Shown one piece after another: positions 23,773 through 28,863 of a stretch of DNA of 28,863 bases. Source of the DNA: Actinomycetota bacterium (GTDB lineage: Bacteria > Actinomycetota > Geothermincolia > Fen-727 > Anoxymicrobiaceae); contig JAENXM010000002.1 of the NCBI GenBank assembly GCA_016649525.1, positions 1 to 28,863 of the forward strand, given 5' to 3'. Position numbers and translations under genes: made by a program. Numbering within the stretch: the stretch's first letter is position 1; every line of letters begins with the position of its first letter. The notes under the pieces were generated by a model. The model was given only the letters and a program-made list of their open reading frames with translations. It did no database searches and was not told the DNA's origin.

Positions 23773-25080
23773 GTGCAGGAATACGTAGGGTATAGAACCA
23801 AGAAGCGCATGAGCCAGAAGAAGAAGAAGCGGAAGGTCTTGCGCTGGCTTCTGATACCGGTGGCACTCATACTGATCTTCGTGATCCTGGGCGCGGTCGC
23901 GCGTGTTTCTCCGGTCAGCAAGTGGTGGGACAAGACCGCTGATGGTTTCACATGGTTCGGGCGGAAGGTAAAAGCCAGCTGGCCCTGGAAGAGCACCGCT
24001 GAACTAAAGCCTGCGAAGTTCATTCCGGAGGGTAAAAAGACGGCGAACTACCTGCTGGCCTTCACAAAACAAATGGAGGGCGGCACACAGCTGACTACGC
24101 TGGTGCTCGCCTCGTATGATTCCCGTGATGACAGCGGAAGCCTCATCTACTTGCCGAATGATCTGCTTGTCAACCTGCCTGGTGTCGGCCAGGACCTGGT
24201 ATCGAACCTGATAGAACTCGACGAGGGGCGCATAAGCTTGACTTTGGTGATGGCGCAGAACCTGTTAGGGGTCGATATAGACCGCTATATCATGGGCACC
24301 GACCGCGATCTCTCTATCGTTTTCGGCAAGATTCAAAAGGAATACACGGTAGACGTACCGGGAAAGGAATCCTTCCGCGACCCCAGCATGAACGCGTCGT
24401 TGAACATCGATGCCGGAGAGCAGGAGATGGACCCGCGTGAGCTCGCTTCATACCTTACGTATTCCGAACCAGGTAAAACGCTTGACCTGATAAAGAGGCA
24501 GAGCGGCTTTGTACCGCCGTTCCTTGAGAAGTCCCGGCACCCGGACATGTTCAAGGACATCGTCGACTTCATGAAAAAAGAAGCAAATCTCTTTGATAGC
24601 GACGCCTCCAGTACGGAGATAGCCGGGCTCTGGCAGTCCTTCGCCCTGTTAAAGGAGAACAAGCTCCAGCAGGTGACGGTGCCCGTTAAGAAGTTCCGCT
24701 TTGAGAAAACAGTGGTCCATACCACTGACACTGAGAAACTTCCCGGGTTCATAAAGAAGTACGTGAAAACCGACTACCAAAAACCCGCAGGCGCGAGGAC
24801 GAGGGTTGAGATACTGAACGGGAACGGTGTGCCCGGCATCGGACAGAAGGTCGCGTCCCAGCTTGACCTGGGAGCGTTCCAGATCGTGAACAGCGCAAAT
24901 GCTGATAACTTCGATCACCCCGAGACGGTGATCATAATCTACGGCAACGACAAAGATACTGTGTCTGCTGCCGAGAAAATCAAGAACGAGCTTGAGGTGG
25001 GCCGAATCGAGTCTCATCCCAAAAATCAGGACATCGCTGATATAACTATAATCGTGGGAAAGGATTACGCTAGCAAGTAG
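23773..25080 (+). CDS. Divergent LytR-CpsA-Psr (LCP) membrane protein with LytR_C domain (435 aa)
   Basis: A basic N-terminus (KKKKRK, residues 16-21) is followed by one membrane segment (about 24-47), so the rest is extracytoplasmic. Residues about 85-300 keep the LCP framework, including TTLVLASYD, an I/L-P-x-D strand and NLLGVDIDRYI. The residues expected for catalysis are replaced: the usual IPRD reads LPND, the usual GGRSDT-like segment reads GGTQLTT, and the Y-x-R-x-R segment reads SYLTYSEPGK before IKRQ. The C-terminus (about 345-432; VEILNGNGVPGIGQKVA) is a LytR_C domain. LCP enzymes attach glycopolymers to the cell wall; this one may be inactive in that reaction. GTG 23773 follows AAGGAGG closely; ATG 23809 is the alternative. 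Confidence 0.8.
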   Translation: MQEYVGYRTKKRMSQKKKKRKVLRWLLIPVALILIFVILGAVARVSPVSKWWDKTADGFTWFGRKVKASWPWKSTAELKPAKFIPEGKKTANYLLAFTKQMEGGTQLTTLVLASYDSRDDSGSLIYLPNDLLVNLPGVGQDLVSNLIELDEGRISLTLVMAQNLLGVDIDRYIMGTDRDLSIVFGKIQKEYTVDVPGKESFRDPSMNASLNIDAGEQEMDPRELASYLTYSEPGKTLDLIKRQSGFVPPFLEKSRHPDMFKDIVDFMKKEANLFDSDASSTEIAGLWQSFALLKENKLQQVTVPVKKFRFEKTVVHTTDTEKLPGFIKKYVKTDYQKPAGARTRVEILNGNGVPGIGQKVASQLDLGAFQIVNSANADNFDHPETVIIIYGNDKDTVSAAEKIKNELEVGRIESHPKNQDIADITIIVGKDYASK

Positions 25081-25160
25081 ATGGTTTCTTTCCTTTTTCT
25101 TTTCGTTTTCTGTGAAGCTTGCATCCGGGGATCCCATCTGATCGTGGGGGATGGCACTTG

Positions 25161-25508
25161 TTGACTTCAGAGCAACTCGCCATCGCGGTAGCCCGGGCTG
25201 CGGATGACAAGAAGGCGATGGACATCCGCATAATGGACATGCGGGAGTCCCTTGGTATTACGGACTATTTCGTCGTATGTGGCGGTAAGACTGAGCGTCA
25301 GGTGAGGCGGATCCAGGACTCGATCGAGGAAAAGCTCAGAGAGAGAGGGTCCAAGCCCGTTCGCAGGGAGGGGGAGAGGTTCGGCCGATGGATACTGCTC
25401 GACTATCTGGACTTTGTCGTACACATCTTCAGGGAGGAGGAAAGGGCTTATTACGACCTGGAGCACCTCTGGCAGGACGTCCCATTGGTGGAATGGCGCG
25501 GCGACTGA
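25161..25508 (+). CDS. rsfS: Ribosomal silencing factor RsfS (115 aa)
   Basis: It binds ribosomal protein L14 on the free 50S subunit and blocks subunit joining when nutrients are low. The family core is clear: DKKAMDIRIMDMRESLGITDYF, VVCGGKTERQVRRIQDSIEEKL, EGERFGRWILLDYLDFVVHIF and EERAYYDLEHLW. TTG 25161 gives the family's M-TSEQLA start, nine bases after GGGGGA; TTG 25158 is equally possible, and a more distant in-frame TTG at 25119 lacks support. The 80 bases between the LCP gene and this one are T/C-rich and hold no clear terminator. Confidence 0.93.
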   Translation: MTSEQLAIAVARAADDKKAMDIRIMDMRESLGITDYFVVCGGKTERQVRRIQDSIEEKLRERGSKPVRREGERFGRWILLDYLDFVVHIFREEERAYYDLEHLWQDVPLVEWRGD

Positions 25509-25511
25509 CAC

Positions 25512-25540
25512 TTGAGGCAGTCATCGAATAAGGTTATCAT
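25512..25540 (+). promoter_or_regulatory. Predicted promoter of tRNA-Ala
   Basis: TTGAGG (25512-25517), a 17-base spacer and TATCAT (25535-25540) end 24 bases before the tRNA. The -35 begins four bases after the rsfS stop, so the tRNA need not depend on read-through. Confidence 0.5.
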
Positions 25541-25564
25541 TCGCACTGCGAATGCTCGACAAGT

Positions 25565-25639
25565 GGGGCTGTGGCGCAGGGGGAGCGCGCTTCCTTGGCA
25601 GGGAAGAGGTCGAGGGTTCGAATCCCTCCAGCTCCACCA
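25565..25639 (+). tRNA. tRNA-Ala, anticodon GGC, CCA encoded
   Basis: The full cloverleaf can be drawn. The acceptor GGGGCTG pairs with CAGCTCC and includes the G3:U70 wobble that defines alanine tRNAs. The D stem is GCGC/GCGC. The anticodon stem CTTCC/GGAAG has loop TTGGCAG (anticodon GGC at 25597-25599, reading GCC and GCU). The T arm is GAGGG-TTCGAAT-CCCTC. The discriminator A and CCA (25636-25639) are encoded. No T-run terminator follows. Confidence 0.97.
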
Positions 25640-25695
25640 GATTAGACTACGACTTGTGCATTCGTGCCTGTTATCGGTGCAGCATATTCCCGATG

Positions 25696-26925
25696 TCACG
25701 TCCGGAAGTACTGCATGGTGTCATCGGGGATTACGGCGACGCTGGCGATGCCGGGGTGCTCTGAAGTCAGAATAGAGAGCGTTTCAGACCAATCGCCGGT
25801 CAGGGTCACGTGCTCCACCGGAGCAAAAAGGTCGCACATAGTCCTGTCCGGATAGGAAGAACAGACGATAACCTTCAGATTCTCCGGCAGGGGCCCTCTC
25901 TTCACGTATCCGCAGCCGCCGTATTCCTTCCCGAAGCTCCTCATGAGGTAGTGACAGACCTGTCCCTCGGGGGCGTCGACAACCAACACGATTGTCGAGC
26001 CAGCGAGATTTACAAGCGGAAGGGCCATCATCATGCAGATCGCCATCTCGCTGTATTTAGCGTAAGCGTTGACGACAACGATGTCCTTATCGGGGCTCAT
26101 GGGCGTGGCGTAGTGTTCTTTCGCGACCTCAACACCTGCCCTATAGGCTTTGATGGGATCCCCCACGAAGATGTCAGTGATCTCACCCCTGTCGTTTATC
26201 AGCGCGTCAATCTTCATGTCCAGCCCTGACATTTTGACTACTTCTTCGATCGCGTCTATCATCACGTTGCCCTCGGATTTGCCGAGTCCCGTGCTCCAGG
26301 GATCCCTCTGAAGAACTTCCCCGTGAAAAGTCTTTATCGTCTGCGCGCCCGAGAGTCCCGGGAGCACAAGTTTGCCGCCGCCGCCGAAGCCGGCGTGCAC
26401 GTGTGGGGTTATGCAACCTATCCCTATTTTTAGGTCGCACGACATGAACTCGCGGTTGATATAGACGGGAATGCCGCTCGGGCTGTCACCGAGGTTGTCG
26501 CAGTTCTCGTACGGATTGTGGTTGTAAACAGGGTAGTTCCTGACAACATCGTCTCCGAGCTTCTTCCTGAATTCTACGTTGGTCATCGCGCCGTGCATCC
26601 CGAGCGCCGGTATCAGGCGGATGTTGGAGGGAGGAACGCCGGCCTCTTCAATCTCTGACAGAATCTTCGGAAGGACAACGCCTACCCGTGTCGGGCGTGT
26701 GATGTCGTCGAATCCAATTACTACCTCTTTCGCACCACCGGCAAGTTCGGAAAGCGGCTTACAGCCGACCGGCTCACCCAAAGAACTCAATATCGATTCA
26801 TCGTCGATTGGCGCCTTCTTAAAACCGGGAGGGTCAAGCACCTCTACATCCCATTGCTCGGGGAAACGGAGCTCCATTGGCTGGTTTCCATACCAGAGAA
26901 GGTTCGGGACCTTCACTGTCGTCAT
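25696..26925 (-). CDS. larA: LarA-family protein, nickel-pincer (lactate-racemase-like) enzyme (409 aa)
   Basis: The LarA/DUF2088 family interconverts 2-hydroxyacids using a nickel-pincer nucleotide bound to a Lys. All key residues have counterparts at nearly the same positions as in the Lactobacillus enzyme: DITRP (Asp74, Arg77), GMHGAMT (His111), TPHVHAGF (His175), GGGGKLVLPG (Lys185) and TIKTFH (His201). The length matches the family. The substrate is uncertain because many paralogues do not act on lactate. ATG 26925 is preceded by GGAGGTAAGG; a longer frame to 27012 has no ribosome site. The cofactor genes larB, larC and larE are not in this window. The gene converges on tRNA-Ala with 56 bases between them, and no terminator is seen there. 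Confidence 0.85.
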   Translation of the reverse strand: MTTVKVPNLLWYGNQPMELRFPEQWDVEVLDPPGFKKAPIDDESILSSLGEPVGCKPLSELAGGAKEVVIGFDDITRPTRVGVVLPKILSEIEEAGVPPSNIRLIPALGMHGAMTNVEFRKKLGDDVVRNYPVYNHNPYENCDNLGDSPSGIPVYINREFMSCDLKIGIGCITPHVHAGFGGGGKLVLPGLSGAQTIKTFHGEVLQRDPWSTGLGKSEGNVMIDAIEEVVKMSGLDMKIDALINDRGEITDIFVGDPIKAYRAGVEVAKEHYATPMSPDKDIVVVNAYAKYSEMAICMMMALPLVNLAGSTIVLVVDAPEGQVCHYLMRSFGKEYGGCGYVKRGPLPENLKVIVCSSYPDRTMCDLFAPVEHVTLTGDWSETLSILTSEHPGIASVAVIPDDTMQYFRT

Positions 26926-26971
26926 GTCCTTACCTCCGGGCTGAGTGTTTTTCTCATATTGCCTTTGCCAG

Positions 26972-26977
26972 ATTATA
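26972..26977 (-). promoter_or_regulatory. Candidate -10 box of larA
   Basis: Read on the minus strand this is a perfect TATAAT, 46 bases before the larA ATG. The -35 region is poor (TTCACA would need a 20-base spacer) and overlaps the inverted repeat CAAGG/CCTTG, which suggests regulated transcription. Offered as a candidate only. Confidence 0.4.
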
Positions 26978-27115
26978 CAACCAAGGGTGTGGGTCCTTGT
27001 GAAGACACACACTTTAAGTTACTTAGATTTTACATTTGTGAAACCGCCTTGAAACATCGAAGGCGTATCTTTATAGCCATGAACAACTACTGGATATGGC
27101 TGCAATGCAAGACTC

Positions 27116-27193
27116 CCGATTATCGCTGAACGGAGATACCAACAAACGTCTTTATAGGGCGATTATCGCTTCTTTAATCATAACGATAATCGC
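27116..27193. repeat. Three copies of a GCGATTATCGC-type palindrome
   Basis: The near-palindromic 11-mer GCGATTATCGC occurs at 27159-27169, with a first-base variant CCGATTATCGC at 27116-27126 and an inverted copy (first base changed) at 27183-27193. The second and third copies make a perfect 10-bp inverted repeat, GCGATTATCG/CGATAATCGC (27159-27168 and 27184-27193). There is no T-run on either side, so it is not an intrinsic terminator. Probably protein-binding sites. Confidence 0.6.
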
Positions 27194-27287
27194 ATCGGCC
27201 CGTTCCAACCTTATTGAGAGAAACGGAGAAACGCAGTTCGAGTCAGCGCTAATACCTGATGTCTATATTTGAAGAAAATATGCAGGA

Positions 27288-28319
27288 TCATCCCGACCGG
27301 GGGGGTTCTGTCTTTTCGGCCTCCGGCTCGACCACGCGCGCAGCGCGCTTCCGGCCCGGGAAGATGCCTATTAGCAGTAATATGAGTCCGACTACCAGGA
27401 ATATGACTGGAAGCCAGACCGTGACAAGGTCTAACAACCCGAAATACCCGGCGCTGTCATCAACGACCTTGCTTACACTTGCCGCGGTTTGCTTGTAGTC
27501 GAGGACGGCCAGCAGGAGGAGGTTCGGGTTCTGGCCGGGAAGCGCCGCGTTTGCGTAGTACTCCTCGCGGTACATCGGGATATCCACGAGGGCGCCCGTG
27601 CGGGGCTCGGCTACCAGAGTCGCTTCGGTCTTCTTCAGGTACTCGATAGGAAACATCGTTTCGTCGGGAAGCGCGATGTTTGGATCATCAAGAATCACCT
27701 TTATCGTCTTGCCCGGAAGCGTTGCCGGCAGTCCGATCGGGGGTTTCACCATCGGCTCTGCTGTTCCGGTCACCTTGAAGACGAAGACCTTGACGTCCTT
27801 GTGCTTCTCGCCCTGCCTTGTATCCACTTTGAAGAATTTCGCCCCACCCGTATTCTTCAGGTCTTCGTCCCACATTTGATATGTGGTCTTCTTCGCCCCC
27901 ATCGGCAGCATGATGTAATAACCCTGTCGGTCTGTGTCGCTGTTGTGACCGGCGACGTTCTGACTGTTCTTACGGTCAAGGGCATAATATCTCGTCCACT
28001 CGATCATGGTATTTCCGGCAGGATCCCGGGCCTCAAGACGTTCCTTTATTACGGCCGCGGTTGAGTCGCTCTTTCCCGGCTTGCTCGTGTTACGCCGGGT
28101 AATTGCAAGCGGGATTGAGACCTCTTTTCCCTTTGGGTAGATCGTCATATTCTGGGGGTCGACGTAGAGCGTAAGGCTCCCCTTGTATATCGACGCGATG
28201 TCGATGTTGTCGGGGACCTTCATGAACTGAGGAGCTACCACCCAGCGCCATACCGGTGCGAGGACGATCAATATCAGCCCTACTACAACAGTGGCGATAG
28301 TGGCTCCTGAACGTTTCAA
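27288..28319 (-). CDS. DUF3068/PorA-family membrane protein (343 aa)
   Basis: An N-terminal membrane segment (about 6-27), a large outward domain and a C-terminal membrane segment (about 292-320) followed by a basic-to-acidic tail give a two-anchor topology. The extracellular part shows DUF3068 traits: the LAPVWRWVVAPQFMKVPDN start, a tract ending WTRYYALDRKNSQNVAG, a KTTYQMWDEDL segment and a VFVFKVTG strand. This family is found mainly in actinobacteria; some members are annotated as porin PorA-like, but their function is poorly established. TTG 28319 is chosen because GGGGGAGG stands just upstream with good spacing and it starts MKRSGATIATV; a TTG at 28343 lies before that ribosome site. 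It reads toward larA, 362 bases away, and diverges from the gene at the right edge. Confidence 0.72.
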   Translation of the reverse strand: MKRSGATIATVVVGLILIVLAPVWRWVVAPQFMKVPDNIDIASIYKGSLTLYVDPQNMTIYPKGKEVSIPLAITRRNTSKPGKSDSTAAVIKERLEARDPAGNTMIEWTRYYALDRKNSQNVAGHNSDTDRQGYYIMLPMGAKKTTYQMWDEDLKNTGGAKFFKVDTRQGEKHKDVKVFVFKVTGTAEPMVKPPIGLPATLPGKTIKVILDDPNIALPDETMFPIEYLKKTEATLVAEPRTGALVDIPMYREEYYANAALPGQNPNLLLLAVLDYKQTAASVSKVVDDSAGYFGLLDLVTVWLPVIFLVVGLILLLIGIFPGRKRAARVVEPEAEKTEPPRSG

Positions 28320-28459
28320 TTTGACCTCCCCCTGCTTGGGCAAACCGAGCTACACACGAATACTGGTTGACTCCAATCCTCATATGTAAGCAATTATTTC
28401 TTCGAGTTAATGACGCACGTTTCCTTCAACAAGCGAGTCCGCATGCCTCGCATGCTCCG

Positions 28460-28487
28460 TTAAAATGCCGGGAAGTGGGCGTATAAT
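28460..28487 (+). promoter_or_regulatory. Predicted promoter of the right-edge gene, with GCATGC pair upstream
   Basis: A perfect TATAAT (28482-28487) follows TTAAAA (28460-28465) by 16 bases. Immediately upstream two GCATGC hexamers, 28441-28446 and 28450-28455, are separated by CTC and form a compact palindromic site that could be an operator. The predicted start near 28494 leaves a leader of about 80 bases. Confidence 0.4.
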
Positions 28488-28575
28488 TGCTATTAAGAGA
28501 TATTTTACTAGGTACCTTTTGAGATTCGGCTTAAGTAGTCGAGTGCTCGCAAAGAGGCTGAACGGGGATAGATCA

Positions 28576-28863
28576 GTGACAGAGGACATCTCTGGCAGGG
28601 GTACACAAGATGGAAGCAGCATGATCATACAGATGTTGCAGTCGGTATATGGCGCCGTAAAGGCCGTTTCGCTGTATCCGCCGGAGAGTCCTGTGCTCGC
28701 AGGCATGGTGGATAGCGCACGGGATTTTCTCGTCGAACTGATCCCTCCAGACGGATCACTTGAACTGAGCGTCATCGAGGACAAGTTCCTGATCAACGGC
28801 CAGATACTCGATGTAGGACTGCAGAAGCACGCGGCGGTCAGGTTCTTCCAGGAGATGATGAAA
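28576..28863 (+). CDS. Unrecognised protein, N-terminal 96 residues (3' truncated by window)
   Basis: An open frame runs from GTG 28576 to the window end. The visible part contains MIIQMLQSVYGAVKAVSLYPPESPVL, then FLVELIPPDGSLELSVIEDKFLINGQIL and an amphipathic segment ending FFQEMMK. A helix followed by a 'YPPxxP' turn and a short beta-hairpin with an 'xxNGxxL' end recurs at the N-terminus of large cytosolic bacterial proteins that continue into HEAT-repeat or HD-type domains, so this may be such a protein. That is a recollection of pattern, not an assignment. GGGGAT stands seven bases before the GTG. Earlier in-frame starts (GTG 28543, TTG 28519) and a later ATG 28621 cannot be excluded. 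Confidence 0.55.
   Translation, partial: MTEDISGRGTQDGSSMIIQMLQSVYGAVKAVSLYPPESPVLAGMVDSARDFLVELIPPDGSLELSVIEDKFLINGQILDVGLQKHAAVRFFQEMMK

Larger units (their letters stand above)
26926..27287. other. 362-bp intergenic region upstream of larA
   Basis: No gene that I can support lies here. On the minus strand, serving larA, it holds a TATAAT -10 at 26977-26972 with no good -35, and just upstream an inverted repeat CAAGG-n8-CCTTG (26982-26999). Further away are three copies of a short palindrome (27116-27193) and a 9-bp direct repeat TCTTTATAG at 27068 and 27149. A plus-strand TTGAAA (27049) and TATAGC (27072) could be a promoter for a short open frame of 16 codons (27079-27129), but nothing supports its translation. 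The region is clearly more AT-rich than the flanking genes. Confidence 0.5.

Noticed and set aside
25081..25157. Terminator or gene after the LCP protein
   Set aside because: A T/C-rich tract is present but no hairpin precedes it, and the downstream rsfS normally belongs to the same operon.
27159..27193. Intrinsic terminator downstream of the DUF3068 gene
   Set aside because: The inverted repeat is AT-rich with a 15-base loop and no T-run on the minus-strand side; it lies almost 100 bases after the stop.
27489..28064. Plus-strand open frame of 191 codons
   Set aside because: It is a shadow of the DUF3068 gene on the other strand, with no family features.
1..28863. CRISPR arrays, insertion sequences, prophage genes or toxin-antitoxin pairs
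   Set aside because: No regularly spaced repeats, transposase or integrase motifs, or small paired toxin-antitoxin frames were seen; gene content is core metabolism throughout.

Overview
The window looks like core chromosome of a deep-branching, probably anaerobic actinobacterial-type lineage. This placement is inferred from several things. There is a GlnR-like atypical OmpR regulator next to glnA. The order infC-rpmI-rplT-SPOUT methylase-pheS-pheT runs into nadD-LCP-rsfS. There is a DUF3068/PorA-family membrane protein. The sequence is fairly GC-rich with many AGG and ATA codons. The glutamate synthase is three-part with no NADPH subunit, and an HdrB-HdrC fusion lies beside it, which points to low-potential, ferredoxin-type redox metabolism. 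I cannot name a genus.

Layout. (1) 1-7266, nitrogen assimilation: the 3' end of nadE, a GlnR-like regulator, glnA behind a four-half-site operator, then a tightly packed run of HdrBC-like fusion, glutaminase domain, ferredoxin-fused FMN synthase domain and GXGXG domain. (2) 7370-11854: rpe, then an FMN-riboswitch-controlled ribD-ribE-ribBA-ribH operon. (3) 11922-17168, signalling: a GAF/HD-GYP c-di-GMP phosphodiesterase facing, with overlapping stop codons, an operon of a PleD-like GGDDF response regulator and a membrane PAS histidine kinase. (4) 17231-25639, translation and housekeeping: a promoter, leader peptide and attenuator, then infC (apparently with a non-canonical start codon), rpmI, rplT, a SPOUT rRNA methylase, pheS, pheT, nadD, a catalytically degenerate LCP protein, rsfS and tRNA-Ala(GGC). 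(5) 25696-28863: a LarA-family protein and a DUF3068 protein on the minus strand, separated by a 362-bp intergenic region holding a repeated palindrome, and the start of an unrecognised plus-strand gene at the right edge.

How the parts fit. GlnR would activate glnA, and GS plus the split glutamate synthase close the GS/GOGAT cycle. The glutamate synthase needs FMN and Fe-S clusters but no gltD is present. The HdrBC-like protein, coupled to it by a 4-bp overlap, is the obvious candidate electron-transfer partner, and it is the most interesting system in the window. The adjacent riboflavin operon supplies the FMN precursor. The only two convincing intrinsic terminators both sit in 5' leaders (ribD and infC), so both act as attenuators.
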